Source: Aquilaria yunnanensis | Lineage: Eukaryota; Streptophyta; Magnoliopsida; Malvales; Thymelaeaceae | DNA: 64,000 nucleotides | Reading direction: 5' to 3' | NCBI GenBank assembly: GCA_039654915.1 | Contig: CM077599.1 | Location: 69,160,001 to 69,224,000 of the forward strand | In this document: piece by piece, positions 11,082-22,546 of the stretch | How positions within the stretch are numbered: the first letter of the stretch is position 1 | How the letters are laid out: each line of letters starts with the position of its first letter | Translations under genes and position numbers: made by a program | Notes under the pieces: generated by a model | Seen by the model: the letters and a program-made list of their open reading frames with translations, nothing else | What the model was told of the DNA's origin: nothing | Databases searched by the model: none

Positions 11082-12469
11082 CTAATATGATTCAAAATCA
11101 AATGAGTCCAAGAGTCCATCCTTATGGAGCTTGGATATGCGGGTCTCATTTATATGGCCCAAGCGACAGTGCCAGAGATAGGTCGAGTTCAAATCATTTA
11201 ATCTGACCTTCTTGGTATTCACATTATAGATTGGATCTTCGAGGTCTAGAACATACAACCCATTGCTAAGTTGAACACTACCATAAAAGATTTCATTCAA
11301 ATAAATAGAACAACATTTGTCCTTTATTATAAATGAAAAACCTTTCTTGTCCAAACAAGAAACAGAAATCAAATTTCTACTAATAGTAGGCACAAAGTAG
11401 CAGTTGTCTAATTCTAAAACTAATCCACTAGGTAAAGTGAGAACATAAGTCCCTACGGCTAAGGCAGTAACCCTTGCTCCATTTCCAACACGTAGGTCCA
11501 TTTCACCTCGGGCCAATCTTCTACTTCTATTTAGATCCTGCACATTTGCACAAATGTGAGATCCACATCCAGTATCCAATACCCAAGATGATGAAGTAGA
11601 AAAGTTAGCCTCTATAACAAGAATACCTGAAGTGGAAGTCTTACTTCCCTTTTCCTTAGCAAGTTCTTCAAGATAGAGCTTGCAGTTGCGCTTCCAGTGT
11701 CCAGGTTGCTTACAATGGAAGCACTCCCCTTCCTTTGCCACACCACCCTTTGGTTTCAGTGCAGCTGAAGAAGAATTAGCATTGGACTTTCCATTAGCTT
11801 TATCCTTTTTCTTGTTGGCTTTTCCCTTTCCCTTGCCCTTTTGAACCATCAAAATGGGCTTAGCCTTCTTAAGGTTTTGCTCAGCAGTTCTCAACATGTT
11901 GAGCAATTCAGGAAGGGACTTGCCAAGGTCGTTCATGTTATAGTTCATGACGAACTGACTGTAGCTTTCAGGCAATGATTGCAAGACTACATGGATAGCC
12001 AACTCTTTCTGAAGAGCAAATCCCAAATTCTCAAGATTCTCAATGTACCCAATCATCTTAAGCACATGAGGACCCACGGGACTTCCCTCAGACATCTTGC
12101 ACTAAAACAATGCCTTAGAGGTCTCAAATTTCTCATGCCTAGCTTGCTCTTGGAAAAGGATTTTGAGATGTTCGATCATATCGAACGCCCCCATGTTCTC
12201 ATGTTGCTTCTGAAGCTCAGATTCTATGGTAATAAGTATGAGGCATGCAACATCCAAAGCATCATCATAATGCCTTTTGTGAGCATCCCTTTCAGCTCTT
12301 GGAGCATGGCAGCAGGCTCATTCGGAATGGGTTGCTCTAGGACATAAGCCTTTCTCTCTTGTTTGAGGACTATCCTCAAGTTTTAGTACCATTTGAGAAA
12401 GTTGGTCCCATTCAGTTTTTCCTTCTTAAGGATCGATTGAAACGAAAGTGTCGATGTGTTTTGTGCCAT
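11082..12469 (-). pseudogene. copia gag, protease and GAG_pre-integrase region
   Basis: Gag starts at an ATG at 12469 (MAQNTSTLSFQSILKKEKLNG) and soon meets a stop in the WY-NLRI motif. A continuous frame from 12095 to 11082 carries the rest. It has a leucine-rich capsid part (SLPESYSQFVMNYNM), a Lys-rich linker, one intact zinc knuckle CFHCKQPGHWKRNC (CX2CX4HX4C), an aspartic protease with the active site WVLDTGCGSHICA, and the pre-integrase motif LWHCRLGHI. Protease and knuckle residues are intact. The frame ends at the TAG that replaces Glu after FESY. The encoded proteins would form the particle, cut the polyprotein and bind RNA. Confidence 0.92.
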
Positions 12470-13979
12470 GGTTATCTACAACAGTAAGTATGCAGTGTAA
12501 GAGTCATGTATTTTAATTTATTTAATAAGGACTTTTACTAAACGATACTCCCACTATTTTCCTCAAAATAATAACCCTCGATATTATTTCGGAACAGCTC
12601 GGTGCTAAGGTATTCTAGTGGGCCAAGATCCATATTTGACCACAACCTGAGTCAGCTTTGTCTTTTTTCTCAAGTTACAGCTAGTTAGGTAGGCAACTCC
12701 TTGCTAATTGCATCTTATGCAACTCTTGGATAGTTGGGTGAACAACACTTGTCCAAGCTCATCTCATGAGCTTAAGCCCAACTCTATGCCTCTAAGTCCC
12801 TAATCCTATTAGGATGACTTAGTTAAGTCGGACCCAAAGTTAGCAATTTGGATATCACTATTATCCTATCGCGCCTTACCAAGATGAGCATAGGTGCTTT
12901 GCTTTGGCAAACCCACCTAATGTTGATCAAAGTCTTGACGAGTGCCAACATTTGGAAGACATCACATTTAATGACTTAATATTTGTTTGAGGGATTTTTC
13001 GTTTGATCTCACCAATTTGTTATCTTCGGTTGTCTTATACATGCATCACATACAAATATAAAACATGCATCTCATGCTTACATGAAAGTAAACGTGACAT
13101 GGTTATAGCCCAAACTATGCGATATTCTCAAGCCAATGAGAATATCATAAAAGCCTAAGAAAAGAAAAGAGTCTTCACATTCTCCTTCTCTTCCTTTCCT
13201 GGCTGCCATTTTGTTGTCACCTCTTTGGACATACCACCTTGGATGATCTCATAATGCACCATTACATCAATAATAGAAACCTCGAGTTACATTCAAAAGG
13301 AGTAAGGTGAGAAGAGAATGTACAATGAGAGTGATAAGAAAATGCACAACTCGCAGGCTGTATTTACAAGTACAACCAATCAAGGGCTATAACCATGCAC
13401 CATGCTTCAAACACCAATCAACATATCATGTCAAATCTCATTCAACAAAGATGCATGCCAATTTTCGCGCGTTGATTAACCAGTTTTTATTTATGTGGCG
13501 CTTCACATACGGTGGTCCCGTTGGCTGGTCAGTGGGCGGTGGTTCCGCTGACCGGTTAGCGGACGGGGTCAAGGGGAGCCGCCCTTGCGGGGGGCGTGAG
13601 GGGCAATGCCCCCTGGTGCAAAAAATTGTCTTACAATTGCATAGCCCAAAATCTTCTATTTCGAGCAAGTAGGCACCCGAGACTCCTCCATTCGAGCCAC
13701 CAAAAATACCTTAATTTCGGTGCCCGAACAGGCCGAATCCGAACAAAGCTATGGTTTTTGCAACTATTGCAAGAATCCTAATCCATATAGGCATCTCATA
13801 CCTATCAATTTCGGGTTAATCTCATTAACCAATTTGTGTCGTGTCTTCATATATCTCATATGTTCATTACGAGTTCCGGTTTCATGCATCATGAATCAAT
13901 CGAATTAATCATGGCTGAAAAGCAACCGAACACATAACATCATGCGATTCAACACTCAATCCCGATTTAGGGTTTCACC
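12470..13979 (-). other. copia 5' untranslated leader, about 1.5 kb, with a GC-rich block
   Basis: No coding signal is seen between the primer-binding site and gag. Positions about 13497-13620 are strikingly GC-rich for this window and contain self-complementary runs (GGTCAGTGGGCGGTGG, CCGCTGACCGG, GGGGCAATGCCCC). A structured leader can serve packaging or dimerisation; that role is inferred. Reading frames in the block (13307-13672 plus, 13438-13668 minus) have biased composition and no domain. Confidence 0.6.
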
Positions 13980-13996
13980 AGTAGTTTTGATACCAT
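13980..13996 (-). other. copia primer-binding site (initiator-Met tRNA type)
   Basis: Reading minus out of the right LTR gives ATGGTATCAAAACTAC. TGGTATCA followed by an A-rich change of the usual GAGC matches the 3' end complement of plant initiator methionine tRNA, the common copia primer. Confidence 0.8.
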
Positions 13997-15411
13997 TGTT
14001 GGGTTTTGGGAGCCAAACAGCGCAGCGGAATTTAACCGAAACCCTCAAGGATCCAAGTGAAACGGGGTAAATCGGGTGTTCGAAAATTTTCATACCTAAT
14101 TTTTGGTTAAGATCTCTCACTCAACTGTAGAGTCGAATCACAAAACCTAAACAGTTGACGTGTTCAAGCTCTTTATGGTATCCACACGAGCCTCTCGGGA
14201 TCACCACGCTTCCACCACTTCCCAGCAGATGCGTTTCTCTTGCGCTTGCAGTGCTAGCTTGCGTCCTCCAAGAAATTGCAAAAGAAGAGTGCGACTGTCC
14301 TTTTGGGAGGCTAGGGCAAGGAGACCTATGAATTTCTCACTAAAAGTTGTATTTATAGTGAGACTCAACTTCCAGGCCTATTGGGTTTCAAAGCCCTAAT
14401 CCAATTAGGCTTTAATTTCGGGCTTAATAATGGCTCAACTCTTGGGCCCATTATTAATATGAAATTAAAGTGAAACCATAACCCAAATAATTAGCCCATG
14501 CACTCTAATGATCCAAATAGCTTTATGTGTGCAACCCAATAGGCTATTGCCACGTTGGCAATGATCATAAATCACATTTATGATCATAAGCAATGAGCGG
14601 TGTCTAGCAACACATCACTGCTACCCAAGTGACAAGATTGTCGGTGATTCGACTAAAACTTTATGATCATCACCGATATATGCCATTGTCCCTTTATCCA
14701 AGATATCAAGACTAAGCACGAGACATGGAATGTGTCACTCTCGTATAGCCCAATATTTGGTTTCTTGATTACCAAGTAGACTAACTTAAGCTGATGACAT
14801 TGATATCATATATCAACTCATTCGAGCATGGCCATGCATTTTCTAAGTCTCACTCTATCAAGGGGCCCGAAGATATCATTCCCGTTACATAGGAGGGAAA
14901 AATTCCATCTTGATCATACAAATCCCTCCGCATGATATGTGACATACCCAATGACCTCCTTCAAGTTAACTTAGTTACGAGCAACAAAGGAAAGTATTAA
15001 AGCATGTGACTCACATGTTGGGAACCTTGATGATCTTAGGTCGAAGGACTACATATACCATGATCACTATGAGAATCACTTATGACACTCATATAACGAT
15101 CCATGAAGTGTTCTCATGGTGGGTCGGTCCGGTACACAAGTTCTCTAACTTGTACCCATATGTAGACTACATATCTCATATTAATCTCCACATATGCTAG
15201 TTGTTATGTATTATTGCAACCGCTCCACAATAATACTATACTAGGGATGTTTAAGAATATCATTATTCTAGGGTTACAATTATGTTTATTACGTTATGCA
15301 GAAACAAAACAACAAACATAATTGCTGGATTAATGCCTCAATAAAATATCATGACTCAATGTGCAAAAATACAATCATCTCATGATTGGCTTTTTGGGCA
15401 CAACACTAATA
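13997..15411 (-). repeat. copia 5' LTR (right copy)
   Basis: Starts TGTTGGGTTTTGG and ends CAACACTAATA, where the terminal CA has mutated to TA. It is co-linear with 7119-8533 with scattered substitutions. The TATAAATA box lies at 14357-14350 on minus. Frames 14160-14399 and 15006-15200 have twins in the left LTR and are not genes. Confidence 0.93.
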
Positions 15412-15912
15412 GTTAACTAGTTAATGCCAAGTCAAGTGATCATTTGTTCTTTGAGTGTGCTTTCTCTATATTGATCTGGAGAAAAATTATGTGCAAAGAT
15501 CGATTGTGGGATGCTCTTAAAAAATGGCATAGAGCTTGGTGATGGATGGTCCGGATGGTTAAGGGGAAAAGTGATAAAGCAAAGATCGGAAAGCTTTGCA
15601 TTGTTGTTGTGACTTATTTTTTATGTAAGAGCACAATAGGAGGTTGCATTATAAAGGAAGTCAGCAACTGGCAACTATTATTTAGGCTATTGCTTCAGCA
15701 GTCCAAACAAGGTTAGAGTTGGATATTGATATGGTTTTAGATAGGATGTATTAGCCTGATTATGCTGTGCAACATAGGCTTAGGGTTATTTTCCTTTTCT
15801 TTTTGATGCAGGCTTTTCTGGTTCTTGATGTAGGCCCTGCATTTTATTGTAAGTGCCATTGGGGTTTTGTGATTAATGAAAAGTGCACCCATCGTGGTGT
15901 TTTTTTTTTTTA
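15412..15912 (+). pseudogene. LINE 3' end with zf-RVT-type C-terminus (truncated)
   Basis: Directly right of the copia element the plus strand reads SSDHLFFECAFSILIWRKI and then KKWHRAW, the signature of the zinc-binding C-terminal region (zf-RVT) of plant non-LTR retrotransposon ORF2. Coding sense fades by about 15700. The 3' part reaches GTGATTAATGAAAAGTGC and a T-run with a following A-run at 15900-15918. The 5' portion is absent, and whether any of it lies left of 7119 is not clear. Inactive. Confidence 0.7.
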
Positions 15913-16259
15913 AAAAACCTCATGCCTACATAGTTGCACTTTAGGTTAATTAACTAATGGTATAAAGGTTTTAAAAAGTGGGTACATAATTAATTAGCCA
16001 ATTGCATCTAGTGTGAGACTCATTCTCATAGTTTAGCTGGGCTGGCCATAAGAAGCTGTGTTAGTTAGTATTAGAACTTGGTTTATTGACATTGAAGGCT
16101 AGGAATAAAGATATAGTTGTTGGTCCATATGTTAGGATTGTTAGTACTAACCAACATTTGTAGAATTTTGTCTAGCTTTGGTTATAGGTTGTTATGGTTG
16201 GCACTAGGTCAGGTGCTTCAATAGGAGCTATAGAGCCCAGTGAAGGTTTAGTGATTTAG
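15913..16259. other. Intergenic stretch upstream of gypsy-2 gag
   Basis: No gene is seen. The part around 15940-16010 (CTTTAGGTTAATTAACTAATGG, then TTAGCCAATTGC) resembles 63338-63410 (CTTTAGGTTAAATAACTAGTGG, then TTAGCCAATTAC), so both probably derive from one repeat. The rest may be the gypsy-2 leader. Confidence 0.4.
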
Positions 16260-17480
16260 TTGTGGTAGGGTTGGTCGAGATAGCCAATGTGCTCCAAGGC
16301 ATGAATTAGACCATGGTGCAAGTGGCACAAGGTATGAGCATTGTTTTAAAATAGTTGTTTCAAGACCATGAAAATTGATGAGCTATTTTAGAAGAGGACG
16401 AACAAGGGGACGGGCCACCCTGAGGTCAAGAGAGACATGCTAGAACCACCACAAGTTTCTAGTGTATGTGAAAGGAAAAAGTAAGTGGATGAGTATGATG
16501 ATAACTGAGGAGACATAAAGGCCCCAAGGAGGAGAAAGACACCACACCAAATGAATTTCTTGAAAGGTTCAAGAAAGTGGACCTACCAAGTTTTGATGGG
16601 TTAGGTGACGCTAAAGAGGTGGAGGATTTGTTGAATGGGATGAACAACCTCTTTGGTTATGGAGGCTATGAATTGAAGCAAAGGATGGCCTTGGTACCTT
16701 TCTTTTTGAGAGGTAGGGCTAGCTTATGGTGGGATGATATGTTGGAAATGTTGAAGGATAATAACGAGAATCAGCCAGAGCAGAAGAAGAAAGTGCTTAA
16801 ATGGTTGGAATTTAAGATGAGGCATTTGCAGGTGCACATTAGTAAGGTGGCACAAGATCAAAGGAGGATCCAACATGAAAATCTCACTCAATGAGAGATG
16901 TCCGCAAGGGAGTTTGAGTAATGATACAACTCACTCCTCCAATATGCTCTGTATATGGCCAAAAATGACAAACTCAAGGTCAAGAAATTCTTCCATGGTC
17001 TTAAGCCTGCTCTAAGAAGGTATGTGGTAGTGGTAGAAATTTGGAGCTATCACTGAATGGTCCAAAAGGCTTTGGCTCTAGAGGAGTTTGATGACCTGAG
17101 AGGTCAGAATAAAAGAATGGAGGTTGGACCATCCAACCTGTGAAAGCGTGTGAAAAAGTAGCTGATCGTGGGAAAGGCGGCCGAGGGTCAAGGGCTAGCT
17201 AAAAAGAAGAAGGGGTTGTGCCCTAGGTGTAGGAGGTTTCATGGCATGAAGCCATGCACTTATAAGGCCAACATTTATGCCAATCATGGTCAAAGCAGTC
17301 ATTAGATGAAAAAGCTTCCATAGGCTCGACCCATGCCTAGTCTACCTAAGAATCCACCACCAGCACCCCTTGCCATAAGAAATCAACAAAGTGCCACCAA
17401 AGAAGCAGTTCAGGCAAGGGTCCTCACTTTAGCTAGTCAAGTAACCAGGGACATAACTGCCTTCTAAGATAATTTTGCAT
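16260..17480 (+). pseudogene. gypsy-2 gag (decayed)
   Basis: The frame at 16577-16894 carries the N-terminal half of a Retrotrans_gag capsid domain: LPSFDGLGDAKEVEDLL near the start and FLRGRASLWWDDM at its end. The C-terminal half continues with stops (VKKFFHGLKPALRRYVVV-like at about 16980-17030). At 17218-17270 there is a CPRCRRFHGMKPC knuckle, the same CX2CX3HX4C form as the first knuckle of the intact chromovirus at 44.2 kb. This copy retains the capsid segment that the young element lacks, which makes it a useful comparison. Inactive through multiple stops. Confidence 0.85.
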
Positions 17481-19346
17481 TTCAAAATAGTAGTGTTAAA
17501 ATATTATTTGATATTGGTGCTAATCTTTTTGTGATATCATTTACCTTGGTAGATATATTGAATTAATAGCATAAATTTACTAATGAGATGAAACTCATTA
17601 GAGCTACAAGAAATAGCGTTATTATGAGCAATAAGTTGGTTACTAAATATCCCTTGCAGTTTGACCACTATAATTTTTCAAGTGAGTTATGGGTTATGGA
17701 CTTGAGGTTTTATGACCTAGTGTTGGGAATGGATTAGCTAAGCAATCTTAAGTACAAATTGAATATTCTAGTTACTCAGTCGATGTTACGGATGCCCTAG
17801 GTGCTAGAGTGACTTGTATAGGAGGGTTAGCAACGAGTGCTAAAAGTTTTCACCTTAGACTTATGGACTTTATTCTCATAGTTGACAATGCGGAATATTA
17901 TGCTTTGAATGGGGTGGCCATAAAAGAGGAACTTAAGGAAATTCCCATAGCCAATCATTGCCCCAAGGTGTTCCTAGTTGACTTACCTAGGTTACCACCT
18001 AAGCAGGGACACCAAGTTTTTTTATTAACCTTTAACTTGGAGTGGAGCCGATTTCGATTCCCCTTTATCGAATGTCAGCCCTTGAAATGGATGAGTTAAA
18101 GAAGTAGTTAGAAGACTACTAGCAAAAGGCTTCGTATGGCCTAACGTATCATGGCGGGGAGCTCCGATGTTGTTTGTGAAGAACAATGGAAAAACTTTGA
18201 GGTTGTGCATTGACTATAGAAAGTTGAATGTAGTAATAGTCAAGAATAAGTATCTACTTCCTAGGATTGATGATTTATTTGATAGATTAAATGGAGCAAA
18301 GATGTTCTCCAAGATCAATCTTACGTCTGGATACTTCCAGATCAAGGCTTGGTGGAAGGATATTCTAAAGATTGCCTTCAAGACATGATACGAACACTAC
18401 AAGCAAATGGTTTTGCCATTCGATGTGACCAACACCTTGGTAGTGTTTGTAGATTCCATGAATAGGTTCTTCAAACCATTCTTGGATCGGTTTCTTAAAG
18501 TCTTCATCGACGATAACTTGGCATACTCAAATTCTGCCTAATTGCTAAAGGATGACCTTCAGACTATTTTTCAAATGGTGAAAGACAACCAATACTATGC
18601 AAATATGTCCAAATGTGAGTTTTGGTTTGAGAGGATACAGTTCTTGGGGTATATAGTAAGTGCTCAAGGTTTTTCAGTCGACCCTGAAAAGGTTCAGGAA
18701 ATGGTCAAGTGGAAAAGGCCAACTATGGTCATGAAGGTCCAAAGTTTCATAGACTTGGTAGGCTACTATAGGAGGTTATTAAAGAAATTCACCATGATAG
18801 CAACAAAGTTGATGACCTTAACCAAGAAAGCCTAAAAGTTTAAATGGGTGCTAAAGTGTGAGAAAGCTTACTTTAAGTTAAACAAGAGGCTGATGAGAGC
18901 ATGAATACTCATATTGTTGAACATGCTTCGGGTTCTGATTTAGAATGTATGTTGATGTAAGAGAGTCAAACCATTACCTTTGGCTTAAGGCAATTAAGGC
19001 CTGATAAGTTGAACTACCTGATTCATGACCTTAAGCTAATAGCGATTGTCTTTGCACTTAAGTTTTGGAGGCAATACTTGATGGGGAGGTCTTTCCATAT
19101 TTTCATTGTTCACAATAGCTTGAAATACTTGTTCATTAGAAAGGTGTTGAAAATGAGGAAATGGAGATGGATTGAGTGCATAAAGGATTACAACTACTCA
19201 ATTGGGTATTATGCTAGGAAGGAAAATATAGTAGCAGATGCATTAAGTTGGAAGTACATGTGAGTGGTCTTTTCTATGAACCAGGCCACGAGTTCCTAGG
19301 GCAAAACATTAGCATATTGTTTCTTGAGTTTGTATGAGTTGTTTTG
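17481..19346 (+). pseudogene. gypsy-2 protease, RT and RNase H (decayed)
   Basis: Protease: VKILFDIGANLFVIS near 17500 retains the catalytic Asp but has DIGA where DTGA is normal. [28 protein letters not shown], and the catalytic FIDDNLAYS near 18500-18535, where the dyad is intact. The connection follows (FWFERIQFLGYIVSAQG, then VGYYRRLL). RNase H: the conserved block of LPDPNKAF and YTDA, present in gypsy-1, is deleted here near 18905-18925, but KYLFIRKVLKMRKWRWIECI and YYARKENIVADALSWK remain to 19260. Stops and small deletions make it non-coding. The sequence is interrupted at 19352 by a small solo LTR. Confidence 0.88.
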
Positions 19347-19351
19347 GTAAG
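19347..19351. repeat. Target-site duplication GTAAG, left copy
   Basis: GTAAG at 19347-19351 is repeated at 19988-19992. Removing one copy and the intervening DNA restores co-linearity with gypsy-1 (655-690). Confidence 0.8.
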
Positions 19352-19987
19352 TATGATAGCTTTCCTCGTTAAACTACATTAAGTTTAAGTTTTTTTGGTT
19401 AAATACCTCAAATAAGTTTCTTGCTAAGCAAGAAAAGCAAGCTTAGTAGGGTAAAGTTGAGTACCTAAGTGTAAAATGACACATAAGGGTAATAAGTAAA
19501 AAATGGTAATTTTGGCTTTGCACTTAGAGCTAGCTAGCTCAAAGGTGAGAGCCAAGTTTTAGGGGTCTTAGTGGTGATTTTTCCATATATATAAAGTTCC
19601 TTATGCACTAAGTAGTTGCCTCTATTATGAATCATTGTTGTGTATAACACTTGATTTACTTTTGGGTGCATGCTAAAGTTCTAAACTATGCACAAGTTGT
19701 TGTTTGAAGCTCAAACAACTAGATTTTTATTTTCTTGGCTTATGTTTTAACTCGTGGTTTTAAATGATTAGCGCCAATGTTTTCTTATGTTTATTTATTT
19801 GTTGTTTCATAGTTGAGACAAATGCATGCATATCTTCTTGTAGGGTAAGTTATGTAACTAGTTGCATGTAAATTGTTTTAATTTACCTACAAGTAACAAC
19901 TAGCCATCTATAACTAAGTGGGACCATAATCCTAAAGAACCTACAAGTTTAAGTTAATTCAAGGTACTAGGACCTTATTTTTCCACA
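19352..19987. mobile_element. Solo LTR, 636 bp, family unassigned
   Basis: The insert starts TATGATAGC (TG probably mutated to TA) and ends TTCCACA, between perfect GTAAG repeats. It is AT-rich, lacks coding sequence, and has a TATA-like run CCATATATATAAAG near 19583-19597, as expected for an LTR promoter on plus. No second copy was found in the window, so the family is unknown. Confidence 0.7.
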
Positions 19988-19992
19988 GTAAG

Positions 19993-20061
19993 ACCAAGAG
20001 AAATCCCTGGTTTATGCCCTGGAGATTCAATTAGCTTGGTTGGCTAGAGTTAAAGAGCCTA
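19993..20061 (+). pseudogene. gypsy-2 fragment between two insertions
   Basis: These 69 bases align with gypsy-1 at about 675-745 (AAGAGAAATCCCT, then GGAGATTCA, TTAGCT). They sit between RNase H and integrase and show that the inserts on both sides interrupt one element. Confidence 0.75.
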
Positions 20062-21917
20062 ATAAGTTTATATTTATTATATTTATTTCTCTCATATTTA
20101 GTATATTTTATTATGTTTTGAACCTTAAAGATGTATTTTGAATATGTTTTGTAGCTTAAAGCATGTCTGGACTCAATTGATTGAAAATGGATTTAATTTG
20201 CAATTTTACAAGTTTTAATTTGGTTGTGTTCTTTTAGGATTTTGACAGATTGGTGATGTTCCGGTAGAAAAATTATATCTTGTGCTATGGAGATCAGAAT
20301 TGAGTGATTCTTGATTAATTGGAAAGCTAACATCAGGAGCTACAAATCACATTTAGACCATGGAACCCAGTTTCCACATTAAGAGGGTCAAATTCAGCTT
20401 CAAAGTCGAGATTTGCGAGTCACCGCTGGTTCATAAGCAGTTGCGGTATTTTGGGCATATCTTTGGGTGTAGATGTCTGTTTCATGTGATTCAGGTGTTG
20501 TTTCGACGCTAAGAAGGAGCTCTAGAACTTTCATGCTTTGAGTTTTGAGAAATAGTGACTGTATCAAGTTCGAATCTCAGCTTGAATTTGCTGCTACTGT
20601 TCTGGAGCATTGTTTGGGGTACTTTTCTTGCTTCTTTTCTTTTCTTTTTAGTGTTTTTTTATTCTTAGTTGAAGGAGACTGAAACCCCGAATTCTTAAGC
20701 ACTGTGAGATTAAAGTTGTTTTTATTCATCAATTAATTTTTTGAGTATTGGATGTTCTTCTATGATTAATTTCATGATTATTTCGTTTATATGTTAGGAG
20801 GCCTACTAGTTGTTATTCGAATTCAATCTACTGCTAGGTTAGAAATCAAATCTGTAATTGTTTGGTTTCTCTAATCTGTGAAGCAATTGAGATTTAGTGA
20901 TTTACTGCATTAGAAATCATTAGGTCTTAGGGAGAACATTCAAATAAATTAAATGCAGCCACTTGTGTTTGTGTTATTTAGTTTTATCGATCTCTCTAAT
21001 TTTTAATACAATTGTTAAATTAAACAAAGCCCTTGTCTTAGGTTGTTTAGCAGTTATGGTTAACTAGATTGCTTGTTTTCTGATTAACTACAACTAAGGA
21101 GAGGTAGGAATCTTGATTGATCTATCTATGCATCGATGATCAGTTGTAGGAATTCGGTGGTGGATGTTGACTGACGCCAAGGTTTGAATTCTTGATTGTT
21201 TTGTTGGTTTCTTACATGATATGTTTCTTAATTTTTGTTCTCTGATAATTTTTTTTATCTCTTTTTTGTTATTGCAAACAATCCCCCACAATATTTTATT
21301 TCAGTTTTCTGTCAGGAAGCTTTTAGATAAAGAATTTCCCTTGGGATTTGACCTAGTTTCCACTAGTATACTACAAATTTATTTATTCTGAGTTGTTAGC
21401 TTCTTATGATAACCATCAACTAACTTGATCAAAAATTGCAAAAATAATTTAAAAATAAAATTTGAGAGTTGCATAAAGACTAATAAATTACTAACTCAAC
21501 ACTCAAGCTAAGCATTCAAGAACAAAAAAGGTGAAATCATCTAACAATTCAGATCAATGCTCAAAAGTATGAATAAAAAAATTTTAGTTCAAAAATTTTG
21601 AAAATAGAAAATTATGGCTCAGGCTACCCACTTCTCCACACTTAAATCAAATATTGTTCTCAATGTTCACAATAAAAGCATAGCCAAGGAAAAGTAAAGG
21701 TGCCGCCTTGAGAGGTGATTTCACAATGATTCGCAGCCCAGAATTTGACTTCAGCTTGTTGCCCTATATGGTTCGGTTCACCTCCAACCTGAAAAAGTAC
21801 TGTTGACCAAGAAAACCAATTATGAGAATAAAAAAAAAACTTGAAAAATAAAACCAGAGAAAAAAAAAGAAATAAGAAACTTTAACAGAAAAAAAAAATC
21901 TCCTCGACAACCGCACC
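20062..21917. mobile_element. 1856 bp unclassified insertion with an 8-9 bp target duplication
   Basis: The gypsy-2 pol stops at AGAGCCTA (20054-20061) and resumes after AGAGCCCTA (21918-21926). The uninterrupted gypsy-1 copy has a single such site, so the whole block is an insertion with an 8-9 bp duplication differing by one base. That size fits hAT or Mutator-like insertion better than LTR elements, but I see no clear terminal inverted repeats. The interior is AT-rich, includes a CT-rich run (20625-20680) and long A/T runs near 21830-21900, and encodes nothing recognisable. Confidence 0.6.
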
Positions 21918-21926
21918 AGAGCCCTA

Positions 21927-22546
21927 GAGTAAGGATTCGTTGTTAGAGAAGATTTTAGGTGAAGAGACCCTTTGTACCTTGAGGAAAGAGTTTTAGTATA
22001 AGAAATGAATACTACATTATGGGGATCTACTCTATATGCCAAATGTAGAAAAGCTTATGTAACAAGTCTTGCAGGAGGCACATAGTAGTAGGCTAAGCGT
22101 GCATCCTAGTGTTAGTAAGATATACCATGACTTGAAGATGCATTTCTAATGGCTAAGACTTAAGAGGGATGTGGCCAAGCATGTAGCCAAATGTTTGACA
22201 TGTGTAATGGTTAGCATGAAACATAAAAAGCCAGTGAGAACACTCCAAAGTTTACCTCTCTTAGAGAAAAAGTGGGGATCCATTATAATGGACTTCCTAG
22301 TTAGGTTACCCAACACTTGAAGCCAACACGATTTTGTGTGGTAGTGGTTGATAGGTTGACCAAGTTAGCACATTTCATACCCATCAAGATCATCTACACC
22401 ATGGAAAAGTTATATTAGTCGTACATCAAAGAAGTAGTGAGGTTGCATGGTATATTAGATCAAATTATATTTGATAGGGATCCCCAGTTTGTATCAAAGT
22501 TTTGCAATACTTTCCAAGAGGCGTTAGACAGTAAGGATAGTCTTAG
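21927..22546 (+). pseudogene. gypsy-2 integrase N-terminal half (truncated)
   Basis: Co-linear with gypsy-1 at 750-887 and 3490-3955. It contains the EAHSS-like start, HVAKCLTCVMV-like zinc-binding residues, EKKWGSI, and the second Asp block ending near LFDRDP. Homology stops at about 22546, just after a KDSLST-like stretch, so the C-terminal integrase, chromodomain and 3' LTR are missing. Because it spans the gypsy-1 solo LTR site uninterrupted, it also confirms the empty target there. Confidence 0.82.

Larger units (their letters stand above)
7119..15411 (-). mobile_element. Full-length but inactivated Ty1/copia retrotransposon
   Basis: This 8293 bp element has two LTRs of about 1415 bp (7119-8533 and 13997-15411), a primer-binding site next to the right LTR and a polypurine tract next to the left one, so its coding strand is minus. 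Internal order on that strand is gag, protease, integrase, RT, RNase H, which is the Ty1/copia order. The flanks GTGAA (7114-7118) and GTTAA (15412-15416) are a 4/5 target-site duplication. Both LTRs remain, and by eye they differ at a few percent of positions, so the insertion is moderately old. Several premature stops and one frameshift abolish the polyprotein. The copia lineage within plants was not determined. Confidence 0.95.
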
